Assembly (NCBI GenBank): GCA_045658985.1
Contig: JAZOWC010000056.1
Span: 1 to 48,498 of the forward strand
Direction: 5' to 3'
Source: RGIG3513 sp045658985
GTDB lineage: Bacteria; Bacillota; Clostridia; Oscillospirales; Butyricicoccaceae
DNA: 48,498 bases
In this document: piece after piece, positions 1-6,967 of the stretch
Layout: every line of letters starts with the position of its first letter
Position numbering within the stretch: the stretch's first letter is position 1
Translations under genes and position numbers: made by a program
Notes under the pieces: generated by a model
What the model saw: only the letters and a program-made list of their open reading frames with translations
What the model was told of the DNA's origin: nothing
The model's database searches: none

Positions 1-9
1 CAAACCCCC

Positions 10-47
10 AAAAAAAAAAATCCGGCCCCGCAGATATGGTTCTGGGG
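10..47 (-). terminator. Probable terminator of the 254-aa membrane protein gene
   Basis: Read on the minus strand just past the stop codon at 59, an imperfect hairpin (CCCC at 44-47 with GGGG at 26-29, AGA with TCT, and a two-base bulge) is followed by a run of eleven T (A run at 10-20). The stem is imperfect but the U tract is strong. Confidence 0.55.
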
Positions 48-58
48 AGCGTCATTTT

Positions 59-823
59 TTATTGGTGTTTGTGTAGGTGCTTGCGGGCATTTTTGAGGAA
101 GCGCTTCAGCGAAGTTTTGTGACTGCACAGTTTTTCGCGGCAGTTTTCGCAGGAGAGACTGCAGTTGGTTCTTTCGAGGAACCGTTCGGGGTAGAGCTTT
201 TTGAGTATCTCCCACTCGATGACCAACGCCAGTGACAGTCCCAGCAGACTCCATGTATAGAAGTTTGGGATAAATATGAGGGGCAAAAACATCATAGGGT
301 AGTCCCAGTTGTATATCTGGCAGGTGACACAGCATTTGTTCTTCATGATCCACTCCTGGAAGGGGCAGAAGAACAGTATGCACACCATATCCACGATGGA
401 GAAGAACAGACAGATGATGAATATTATCTCCTCGTCAATGAGGTGGGTATAATAGAGCAGACCGACGATTGCCGCCGCAAGCACGGTGATGAGGGCCACG
501 GTGATTGCCGAGTATTTTTTGTGGGTGATGACATCCTCTTTGGATACCTCGCGGGGCTTGAAGTTGCGTTTGAACTGCTTTTGACAGCCCATGCTCTCCA
601 GCCGTGAGGGGAAGAACCGCAGGAATATCTCCACGATAAAAACCGCCCATATAATACGAAAAACTATCGGTCTGTCCGAAAAAATATCAAGCAGATAGCT
701 GTGTCCGGTAAAAAAGTCCGCAAGATATGCCGCAATTGCACCCAAAAACAGCAGGCTGCGAAAACCAAGCTTGATATAATGAATGTTTGAGATCAGGGAC
801 AGAACTTTTTTTGCTTTTTTCAT
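59..823 (-). CDS. Uncharacterised polytopic membrane protein with two cysteine clusters
   Basis: A 254-residue protein whose family I do not recognise. About six hydrophobic segments are visible (near 23-37, 53-70, 107-125, 132-152, 174-187 and 188-204). Two cysteine groups stand out: C153 with C164, C165 and C168 in the loop after the fourth segment, and a C-terminal C221-x3-C225-x2-C228-x4-C233 followed by a Lys/His-rich tail. This spacing suggests metal or Fe-S binding, or redox chemistry, on one membrane face; that is inference. The gene stands alone, with its own promoter at 856-884 and a terminator at 10-47. Existence as a gene is well supported; its function is unknown. Confidence 0.8.
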   Translation of the reverse strand: MKKAKKVLSLISNIHYIKLGFRSLLFLGAIAAYLADFFTGHSYLLDIFSDRPIVFRIIWAVFIVEIFLRFFPSRLESMGCQKQFKRNFKPREVSKEDVITHKKYSAITVALITVLAAAIVGLLYYTHLIDEEIIFIICLFFSIVDMVCILFFCPFQEWIMKNKCCVTCQIYNWDYPMMFLPLIFIPNFYTWSLLGLSLALVIEWEILKKLYPERFLERTNCSLSCENCREKLCSHKTSLKRFLKNARKHLHKHQ

Positions 824-855
824 ATATATTTACCCGTCTTTGACAATTTGAGCCT

Positions 856-884
856 ATTATAACACAATTCTTCATAAATCGCAA
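856..884 (-). promoter_or_regulatory. Promoter of the 254-aa membrane protein
   Basis: On the minus strand, TTGCGA (879-884), 17 bases, then TATAAT (856-861). It lies about 33 bases upstream of the start codon at 823. It fits housekeeping sigma-A spacing. Confidence 0.65.
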
Positions 885-899
885 AGAAAAATCCGACGA

Positions 900-935
900 G
901 AAAACCGCTCCACCGATATTGGCGGAGCGGTTTTC
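900..935. terminator. Strong hairpin in the 824-1133 gap, terminator-like
   Basis: GAAAACCGCTCC (900-911) pairs perfectly with GGAGCGGTTTTC (924-935), with two further C-G pairs inside the loop. No gene ends close to it on the plus strand, and the minus-strand SPFH operon already has its own terminator at 1087-1116. It may be a backup terminator, or it may end a short untranslated transcript from 936-1086. The rest of the gap from 824 to 1133 holds only the promoter at 856-884 and the terminator at 1087-1116. Confidence 0.55.
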
Positions 936-1086
936 TTTGGATGGAGAACAAGTTATGAAAAAAGATGGATGTACTTTTTTCTATGTATATCAAGTATAGC
1001 AGAAACCCTGACAACATTCAACGATGCATTGAGCTTGATTTGTTGCGCGCCCACGTCCCTCTGTGACACCTGCCGAGGACACAATC

Positions 1087-1116
1087 AAAAAACCGAGAGG
1101 GGAGTGCCCTCTCGGT
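1087..1116 (-). terminator. Terminator of the NfeD-SPFH operon
   Basis: ACCGAGAGGG (1092-1101) pairs with CCCTCTCGGT (1107-1116). On the minus strand it is followed by six T (A run at 1087-1092). It lies 18 bases past the SPFH stop codon. Confidence 0.85.
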
Positions 1117-1133
1117 CTGTTTGCTGCAGTGAT

Positions 1134-2024
1134 TCAGTTTTTGAATATCTCGTTTGCGCTGGTTGCCAGTCCGGCCAGAGACTGGATCTCGGAGGGGATG
1201 ATGATCTTGGTTGCCTGACCGTCGGCTGCCTGAGCGAATGCCTCCAGAGCCTTGAGCTTGACCACATTATCCTGAGGAGAAGCCTCGTTGAGCAGCTTGA
1301 TGGAGTTTGCCAGAGCGGTCTGCACGGCCAGCAGAGCCTCAGCCTCACCCTCAGCCTCCTTGATCTTCTTCTGCTTTGCGGCGTCTGCGCGGAGGATGGT
1401 GGACTCGCGCTCACCCTCTGCGATCAGGATGGCCGAACGCTTTTCGCCCTCTGCCTTGAGGATGGATTCACGTCTTTCGCGCTCCGCCTTCATCTGACGC
1501 TCCATGGCATCCTGAATAGCGGCGGGAGGAATGATGTTCTTCAGCTCCACGCGGTTGATCTTGATGCCCCAGGGATCGGTAGCCTCGTCCAGTATGGCGC
1601 GCATTTTGGAGTTGATGATGTCGCGGGAGGTCAGGGTCTGATCCAGCTCCAGATCACCGATGATGTTACGCAGGGTGGTAGCGGTCAGATTCTCGATAGC
1701 GGCCATGGGGCTGACGATACCGTAGGTAAACAGCTTGGGATCGGTCACCTGAAAATATATGACCGTGTCGATCTTCATGGTTACGTTATCCTTGGTGATA
1801 ACCGGCTGCGGGGGGAAGTCGCCCACACGCTCTTTGAGGGTGATCTTGTTGGCGATGCGCTCAACAATGGGTATTTTGAAATGTATGCCGGTGCCCCACG
1901 TGGTCTGGTATGCACCCAGACGCTCAATGACGTAGGCATTGGCCTGAGGTACGATAACCACGTTGGCGGCAATAAGTGCAATAATAAATACCGCAACAGC
2001 AATGATAATGGCGAGTTCGATCAT
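1134..2024 (-). CDS. SPFH/Band 7 (paraslipin/QmcA-like) membrane scaffold protein
   Basis: 296 residues. One N-terminal transmembrane segment (about 3-21) is followed by the Band 7/PHB domain opening with QANAYVIERLG (27-37). A charged alanine/glutamate-rich coiled coil spans about 172-235. This is the stomatin-like layout: such proteins oligomerise on the inner membrane and organise lipid microdomains and membrane proteases. The start follows AAAAGGAGG at ideal spacing. It lies 14 bases after nfeD, and an NfeD/SPFH pair is a classic bacterial membrane module, which strongly supports both calls. Length is normal for the slipin/paraslipin group. The client proteins cannot be told from sequence. 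Confidence 0.9.
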   Translation of the reverse strand: MIELAIIIAVAVFIIALIAANVVIVPQANAYVIERLGAYQTTWGTGIHFKIPIVERIANKITLKERVGDFPPQPVITKDNVTMKIDTVIYFQVTDPKLFTYGIVSPMAAIENLTATTLRNIIGDLELDQTLTSRDIINSKMRAILDEATDPWGIKINRVELKNIIPPAAIQDAMERQMKAERERRESILKAEGEKRSAILIAEGERESTILRADAAKQKKIKEAEGEAEALLAVQTALANSIKLLNEASPQDNVVKLKALEAFAQAADGQATKIIIPSEIQSLAGLATSANEIFKN

Positions 2025-2038
2025 GATATTTCCTCCTT

Positions 2039-2464
2039 TTAATTAATAGGCTTTACAACAGCTTTTACGCCTGCGATGGACAGTACCTCTACCGTAGTGC
2101 CTGCGGGGATTACGGCATCGCAGTCACTCTTTGCCGACCAGATCTGTCCGTTGACACGGATCTGACCGACATTGGCCATATTGTCGATAGCCTCGGTAAC
2201 AATACCCTCACAGCCGATGATGCGGTCTGCGTTGGTAGGCTGATGGCGTCCCTGAATGTACTTTTTGACCAGAGGCTTGGTATACAGCAGGGTGACTGCC
2301 GTAACCACAACAAATACCACAGCCTGCAGCCAAATCCGTCCGCCAAGCATGGCGCAGATCATAGCCGCCAGCGAACCTACCGAAAACCAGATAAAATTGA
2401 TGCCCATGGTAGCCGCTTCAACGATAGCAAACAGCACCACCGCAGTCAGCCAGAAATAAGACAT
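2039..2464 (-). CDS. NfeD family membrane protein (partner of SPFH protein)
   Basis: 141 residues: about three transmembrane segments in the first 65 residues, then a soluble C-terminal domain (about 80-141) of the NfeD OB-fold type (GCEGIVTEAIDNMANVGQI...). This is the short NfeD form without the ClpP-like protease domain. It is first in the operon, preceded by AAAGGGGTG and a promoter at 2498-2527, with SPFH next. NfeD proteins are thought to anchor or regulate SPFH assemblies; that role here is by family analogy. Confidence 0.88.
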   Translation of the reverse strand: MSYFWLTAVVLFAIVEAATMGINFIWFSVGSLAAMICAMLGGRIWLQAVVFVVVTAVTLLYTKPLVKKYIQGRHQPTNADRIIGCEGIVTEAIDNMANVGQIRVNGQIWSAKSDCDAVIPAGTTVEVLSIAGVKAVVKPIN

Positions 2465-2497
2465 ATCACAGCACCCCTTTCACTATATATTTACTAT

Positions 2498-2527
2498 ATT
2501 ATGCCATATTTCAGAGCCTTTAGTCAA
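2498..2527 (-). promoter_or_regulatory. Promoter of the NfeD-SPFH operon
   Basis: Minus strand TTGACT (2522-2527), 18 bases, CATAAT (2498-2503), about 35 bases before the nfeD start. It is back-to-back with the groESL promoter. Confidence 0.55.
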
Positions 2528-2570
2528 TAAATCAACCCCCGCAAAAAAGTAAAATATTTACAAAAAAGAC

Positions 2571-2598
2571 TTGATTTTACACGGATATGTGGTATCAT
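2571..2598 (+). promoter_or_regulatory. groESL promoter
   Basis: TTGATT (2571-2576), 16 bases, TATCAT (2593-2598). The expected transcription start falls just before the CIRCE operator, so HrcA bound there would block early transcription. Confidence 0.7.
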
Positions 2599-2609
2599 AT
2601 ATCATGTAG

Positions 2610-2636
2610 TTAGCACTCAAAGGCCAAGAGTGCCAA
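2610..2636 (+). promoter_or_regulatory. CIRCE operator (HrcA-binding site)
   Basis: TTAGCACTC (2610-2618), nine bases, GAGTGCCAA (2628-2636). This is the canonical CIRCE inverted repeat with one departure from consensus (GCC for GCT in the right arm). It indicates heat-shock control of groESL by HrcA, whose gene is not in this window. Confidence 0.95.
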
Positions 2637-2681
2637 AAACCGACAAAAATAATTATAAAATAAAGAAACGAGGTAAAAGTT

Positions 2682-2966
2682 ATGAAGCTCATCCCCCTTC
2701 AGGACAGAGTGGTCGTCAAGATGACCGCAGCTGAAGAAACCACCAAGAGCGGCATTATCCTTGCCGGCAGCGCAAAGGAGAAGCCCCAGATCGCCGAAGT
2801 CGTGGCAGTAGGCCCCGGCATTGACGAAGGCGACAAGAAGATCCCCATGAACGTTCAGGTTGGCCAGAAGGTCATCACAAGCAAGTACTCGGGCACCGAG
2901 ATCAAGCTGGACGGCACAGAGTATATCATCGTTAAGCAGAGCGATATCCTGGCCGTCGTAGAATAA
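2682..2966 (+). CDS. groES: Co-chaperonin GroES (10 kDa)
   Basis: 94 residues, full length. It begins MKLIPLQDRVVVK and carries the mobile-loop segment around TAAEETTKSGIILAG, followed by the VGPGIDEGDKK and KYSGTEIKLDG segments of the beta barrel. GroES forms a heptameric lid on GroEL in the cytoplasm and is needed for ATP-dependent folding. The ribosome site is GAGGT about 8 bases upstream. It is first gene of the groES-groEL operon, 14 bases before groEL, downstream of a CIRCE operator. Confidence 0.98.
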   Translation: MKLIPLQDRVVVKMTAAEETTKSGIILAGSAKEKPQIAEVVAVGPGIDEGDKKIPMNVQVGQKVITSKYSGTEIKLDGTEYIIVKQSDILAVVE

Positions 2967-2980
2967 GGAGGCATACTGTT

Positions 2981-4606
2981 ATGGCAAAAATGATTCTGTT
3001 TGGTGAAGAAGCTCGCCGCGCTCTCGAAAACGGCGTTAACAAGCTTGCCGACACCGTAAAAGTCACCATGGGCCCCAAAGGCCGCAACGTCGTTCTGGAC
3101 AAGAAGTTCGGAGCACCCCTCATCACCAACGACGGCGTGACCATCGCCAAGGACGTTGAGCTTGAGGACGTATTCGAGAACATGGGCGCACAGCTCGTTC
3201 GTGAAGTAGCAACCAAGACCAACGACATCGCAGGTGACGGTACCACCACCGCAACCCTGCTTGCTCAGGCTTTTGTCAGAGAGGGTCTCAAGAACGTTAC
3301 CGCAGGCGCCAACCCCATGGTAGTCCGCAAGGGTATCGCCAAGGCTGTTGACGTAGCCGTTGAGCAGATCAAGGCCAACTCCCGCAAGGTTTGCGGCAGC
3401 GAGGATATCGCACGTGTTGCTGCTATTTCTTCCGGCGACGACAGCGTAGGCGCTCTGATCGCAGAGGCTATGGAGCTGGTCACCGGCGACGGCGTTATCA
3501 CCATCGAGGAGTCCAAGACCGCAGAGACCAAGTGCGACACCGTCAAGGGTATGCAGTTTGACCGCGGCTACATCACTCCCTATATGGTTACCGATACCGA
3601 CAAGATGGGAGCAGTCATCGACGACGCTTTCATCCTCATCACCGACAAGAAGATCTCTGTCATTCAGGAGATCCTGCCCGTTCTGGAGCAGATCGTACAG
3701 AGCGGCAAGAAGCTGGTCATCATCGCTGAGGACGTAGAGGGCGAGGCTCTGTCCACCCTGATCGTCAACAAGCTCCGCGGCACCTTCACCTGCGTTGCTG
3801 TCAAGGCTCCTGGCTTTGGCGACAGACGCAAGGAGATGCTCAAGGACATCGCAACCCTTACCGGCGGCACAGTCATCTCCGAGGAGCTGGGCTATGAGCT
3901 CAAGGATGCTTCCATCGAGATGCTGGGCAGAGCAGGCCAGGTCAAGGTTCAGAAGGAGAACACCATCATCGTCAACGGCGCAGGCGACAAGGAGCTGATC
4001 GCAGCAAGAGTCAGCGCTATCCGCAGCGAGATCGAGAACACCACCTCCGACTTCGACCGTGAGAAGCTGCAGGAGCGTCTTGCCAAGCTGGCAGGCGGCG
4101 TAGCAGTCATCAAGGTCGGTGCAGCTACCGAGGTCGAGATGAAGGAGAAGAAGCTCCGTGTAGAGGACGCTCTCAACGCTACCCGCGCAGCAGTCGAGGA
4201 AGGCATCGTAGCAGGCGGCGGTGTTGCATTCATCAACGCTATCCCCGCTGTCAACAAGCTGGTCAATACCCTCGAGGGCGACGAGAGAACCGGTGCACGT
4301 ATCGTTGCAAAGGCTCTGGAAGCTCCCGTACGTCAGATCTCCTACAACGCAGGCATCGACGGCAGCGTTGTCATCGAGAAGATCAAGAACAGCCGCAAGA
4401 TCGGCTACGGCTTCGACGCATACAAAGAGGTCTACTGCGATATGATCTCCAGCGGTATCGTCGATCCTACCAAGGTCACCCGCACCGCTCTGCAGAACGC
4501 AGCTTCCATCGCATCTATGGTTCTCACCACCGAGAGCGTAGTTGCCGAGAAGAAGGAGCCCGTAGCAGCCGCTCCCGCTATGGGCGGCGACATGGGTATG
4601 TATTGA
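2981..4606 (+). CDS. groEL: Chaperonin GroEL (60 kDa)
   Basis: 541 residues, normal length. The equatorial ATP site is clear: TMGPKGRNVVLD near 29-40 and GDGTTTATLLA at 85-95. The apical domain and the C-terminal GGGVAFINAIPA segment are intact. It folds client proteins in a double heptameric ring with GroES. It starts after TAAGGAGG. The C-terminus ends MGGDMGMY, a short tail where many GroELs have repeated GGM units; tail sequence affects cage behaviour only mildly in studied homologues. Operon ends at a strong terminator (4631-4664). Confidence 0.98.
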   Translation: MAKMILFGEEARRALENGVNKLADTVKVTMGPKGRNVVLDKKFGAPLITNDGVTIAKDVELEDVFENMGAQLVREVATKTNDIAGDGTTTATLLAQAFVREGLKNVTAGANPMVVRKGIAKAVDVAVEQIKANSRKVCGSEDIARVAAISSGDDSVGALIAEAMELVTGDGVITIEESKTAETKCDTVKGMQFDRGYITPYMVTDTDKMGAVIDDAFILITDKKISVIQEILPVLEQIVQSGKKLVIIAEDVEGEALSTLIVNKLRGTFTCVAVKAPGFGDRRKEMLKDIATLTGGTVISEELGYELKDASIEMLGRAGQVKVQKENTIIVNGAGDKELIAARVSAIRSEIENTTSDFDREKLQERLAKLAGGVAVIKVGAATEVEMKEKKLRVEDALNATRAAVEEGIVAGGGVAFINAIPAVNKLVNTLEGDERTGARIVAKALEAPVRQISYNAGIDGSVVIEKIKNSRKIGYGFDAYKEVYCDMISSGIVDPTKVTRTALQNAASIASMVLTTESVVAEKKEPVAAAPAMGGDMGMY

Positions 4607-4630
4607 TCCCAAATCACCCCATATACAAAC

Positions 4631-4664
4631 AAAACCACCGAGGATGAACTCGGTGGTTTTTTGT
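4631..4664 (+). terminator. groESL terminator
   Basis: ACCACCGAG (4634-4642) pairs with CTCGGTGGT (4649-4657), six-base loop, followed by TTTTTTGT. Confidence 0.92.
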
Positions 4665-4677
4665 ATGTACAGGTATT

Positions 4678-5520
4678 TTATTTGGCCTGACTGCTGAGCA
4701 GGATCCCGCCCACATAGCATCCCATAATGAAGCAGGCGGTGTTGCTGGAGGGGAGCATCATGGCGTGGAGCAGGTCGATGAGGCTCACGCTGTCGCCGGG
4801 TAGAAAATCTTTGGTGTAGAATCCCGAGGGGAACAGGTCTATCATATCCTGAGTTACAGGCAGTCGGGTGTTGAGATCATCAACATACTCCAGCACGGTC
4901 AGAGCGGTCAGCAGCTTGGTCGTGGACGCAGGCATAATGCACTCGTCGGCGTTTTTGCTGACCAGTACCTTTCCGTCGGCAACGCTGCACACGTATACCG
5001 ACTGCGCGCATATTTCGCCTGCCTGCCCTCCGCGCAAGACCTCCAGAGCGGCATCAACCGCCTGTTTTGTTGCCTCAAAACGGTTCAGGGGCCCGTCTCC
5101 CGAGTCTGCTGCCTTCATGACCACGCAGGCCAGCTCGGCATCCGAGTCGGGGAGCCTGACTATGCTTGCCAGATTGAAGATATGAGGCTTTGTGAGAGTT
5201 CCGCCCTTTGCAGCCGTCAGGTCATAGTAGTCGCGCAGGCATCTGTATCCCTTGCCCACCTTGGCCTTTGAGTCGAATGTATATTCACGGGGCTGCTCGC
5301 CCTCGATATGTGCCGTGTATACTTCACACTTGAGCACGTTTTTGATAATTTCGTTTTTGTATGCCGCCTGAAGCGCCTGCATAATATCAAAAGCGGTGGA
5401 GTGGTTTGTAATGCCTGCAGGATCGCCAAAACACGAGCTGCACATACCAAGCTCCTTTGCCTTTTCGTTCATTCTGGCGCAGAATGCGTCCAAACAGTCT
5501 TTATGAGAATAATTGCTCAT
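4678..5520 (-). CDS. Circularly permuted D-Ala-D-Ala carboxypeptidase (S11)-like serine hydrolase
   Basis: 280 residues. All three penicillin-recognising motifs are present but in rotated order: KGG at 105-107 (KTG position), then SxxK at S199-K202 (MPASTTKLLTA), then SxN at S258-N260. Residues about 10-160 match what normally follows SxN in S11 enzymes: MNEKAKELGM (17-26), the STAFD segment, the KTG strand and the closing NRFEATKQAVDAAL helix. Residues about 172-275 match the normal N-terminal half (SVYVCSVADGKVLVSKNADE, catalytic serine, SxN). The family normally runs SxxK-SxN-KTG. There is no signal peptide or anchor and there are many cysteines, so it may be cytoplasmic, unlike true DD-carboxypeptidases. 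The start follows GGAGG and a promoter at 5565-5593. KGG for KTG is tolerated in some relatives. Activity and substrate are unknown. Confidence 0.85.
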   Translation of the reverse strand: MSNYSHKDCLDAFCARMNEKAKELGMCSSCFGDPAGITNHSTAFDIMQALQAAYKNEIIKNVLKCEVYTAHIEGEQPREYTFDSKAKVGKGYRCLRDYYDLTAAKGGTLTKPHIFNLASIVRLPDSDAELACVVMKAADSGDGPLNRFEATKQAVDAALEVLRGGQAGEICAQSVYVCSVADGKVLVSKNADECIMPASTTKLLTALTVLEYVDDLNTRLPVTQDMIDLFPSGFYTKDFLPGDSVSLIDLLHAMMLPSSNTACFIMGCYVGGILLSSQAK

Positions 5521-5564
5521 ATCCGTTCCTCCGTTACTTGCGTCTTACGTTGTTGTCTACGCCG

Positions 5565-5593
5565 ATTATAGCACGGAGAAAAGGTGATTTCAA
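5565..5593 (-). promoter_or_regulatory. Promoter of the permuted DD-peptidase-like gene
   Basis: Minus strand TTGAAA (5588-5593), 17 bases, TATAAT (5565-5570), 45 bases before the start codon. It lies just beyond the end of dpaB, so this gene can be expressed apart from the sporulation pair. Confidence 0.75.
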
Positions 5594-5599
5594 GCCGTT

Positions 5600-6169
5600 T
5601 CAGCCTACCACAGGCTGAAGCTGTCTGCCCTCCAGCGCCGCCTCAAGGGCGCTCTCGCACCTGTCCCAATATGCGGCCATTGAGCGCGGCTTGTTTATGG
5701 GATCATCCTGACCGAATGGCACAAAATACACGTTCTTGCGGTTGAGCAGCTCGCCGATATTGCCCGCGGCGGCAGAGAGTGCATCGTTGGTGGAGAAGGC
5801 GATCACCACCGGCCTGCCGTTTCGCAGATGAGCTTTGGCGGCCATCAGCACAGGCGTGTCGGTGATGCCCAGCCGCAGCTTTGCCATAGTGTTGCCCGTG
5901 CAGGGTGCGATCATAAACACGTCAAACAGCTTCTGCGGCCCTACCTGCTCGGCCTGCGCGATAGTGGTGATAGCCTCTCTGCCCGTAGCTTCGGTCACGT
6001 CACGGACAAAATCCTCCGCCTTGTAAAACCGTGTGTCGGTGCTCTGTGCGGCATCGGACAGAACCGCCGTGACCTGATTATCTTGCGCAAGATCGCGTAT
6101 AATTGGCAGAATTTTTGAGAATGTGCAGAATGATCCGCAGATGCCGATGCCTATCTTTTTGTTTGTCAT
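5600..6169 (-). CDS. dpaB: Dipicolinate synthase subunit B
   Basis: 189 residues, flavoprotein-like Rossmann protein starting KKIGIGICGSFCTFSK and containing APCTGNTMAKLRLGITD, hallmarks of DpaB/SpoVFB. With DpaA it makes dipicolinic acid from the lysine-pathway intermediate dihydroxy-tetrahydrodipicolinate in the mother cell; dipicolinate then fills the spore core. Its start overlaps the dpaA stop by 4 bases, indicating translational coupling. Presence of both subunits argues that the organism forms endospores. Length is typical. Confidence 0.93.
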   Translation of the reverse strand: MTNKKIGIGICGSFCTFSKILPIIRDLAQDNQVTAVLSDAAQSTDTRFYKAEDFVRDVTEATGREAITTIAQAEQVGPQKLFDVFMIAPCTGNTMAKLRLGITDTPVLMAAKAHLRNGRPVVIAFSTNDALSAAAGNIGELLNRKNVYFVPFGQDDPINKPRSMAAYWDRCESALEAALEGRQLQPVVG

Positions 6170-6870
6170 AATATCCTCTCCTTGATGAATGAGCGCACGC
6201 AGGCGCGGATGATTTTTGCCGATGTTTCAGGCATATATTTGCCGGGCAGAGCCAGCGCATGGATCACGGAGATGCCCAGCTTTTCCGCACATTCCTTGTC
6301 CACGCCTCCGGGCAGGGAAGCAAGATCGATAATAATCGCGCTGTCGGGCAGAGCGCGCAGCGCGGCCTCGTCAAAAATACGGTGAGGCACGGTGTTGAAT
6401 ACAAGTTCATACTCTCCGCCCAAGAAGCAGAGGTCTATCGCCACAAACCCCATCAGCCGCGCCCGTGTCCGTGCCGCGGCGCTTCGGGCACAGAGGGTGA
6501 CGGAGGCCCCTATATCCCTGAGCCGCCCAGCCAGGGGCATGGCTATACATCCGCTGCCCGTAACCAGTACGCGGCTGCCCGCCAAAGCAAATGGCGTGTG
6601 TGCGACAGCCTCGGCAATGGCGGCCTCGGCGGTGAGAATGCCGTTGCACTCCTTAAAATCCTGCCGCCCCAGATATTCTATGGGAGTAATGCCTCTGCTT
6701 GTGAGCCCCGAGCGGTCACGCGCTTTGGGTGTTATGTAGTAGTCCGCTCTTTCGGCTTCCTCCTCTTCGCAGATGCGGGTCTCGTACCCGTCAGCGGCAA
6801 GCAGACGCGCCAGTATCTCGTGCTTGGCGCCGCCGGGTGAGACGGCAAAAATCAGTTTCCTCTTGTTCAT
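6166..6870 (-). CDS. dpaA: Dipicolinate synthase subunit A
   Basis: 234 residues. It has an N-terminal domain, then a nucleotide-binding segment LAGSRVLVTGSGCIAMPLAG (about 97-114) as in the NAD(P)-dependent DpaA/SpoVFA family, and a C-terminal PGKYMPETSAKII segment typical of the family. It is some 60 residues shorter than the Bacillus protein (about 297), mostly in the N-terminal half; the catalytic Rossmann part looks complete. It is first of the dpaA-dpaB pair, with GAGGAGG before the start. It should be a mother-cell (late sporulation sigma) gene, but I could not confidently read such a promoter in 6871-6960. Confidence 0.88.
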   Translation of the reverse strand: MNKRKLIFAVSPGGAKHEILARLLAADGYETRICEEEEAERADYYITPKARDRSGLTSRGITPIEYLGRQDFKECNGILTAEAAIAEAVAHTPFALAGSRVLVTGSGCIAMPLAGRLRDIGASVTLCARSAAARTRARLMGFVAIDLCFLGGEYELVFNTVPHRIFDEAALRALPDSAIIIDLASLPGGVDKECAEKLGISVIHALALPGKYMPETSAKIIRACVRSFIKERIL

Positions 6871-6917
6871 GTTGATCCCTCCTCATACAAATATAGTATT
6901 CAAGGGGCAAAAAAATG

Positions 6918-6946
6918 TTTAACTTTTGCCCGAGATGTAATATAAT
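6918..6946 (+). promoter_or_regulatory. Promoter of murC-GNAT
   Basis: TTTAAC (6918-6923), 17 bases, TATAAT (6941-6946), 21 bases before the start codon. Confidence 0.65.
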
Positions 6947-6967
6947 AAAGGGTATAGAGGTGAGACT

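Noticed and set aside
2855..4720. A very long open frame antisense to groEL, rich in Leu, Asp and Cys.
   Set aside because: It is a shadow of groEL codon use: no ribosome site, no recognisable domain, and it ends inside the terminator region.
6871..6960. A sporulation sigma (E or K) promoter for dpaAB.
   Set aside because: A few partial matches such as GAATACTAT exist, but none has both boxes at acceptable spacing.
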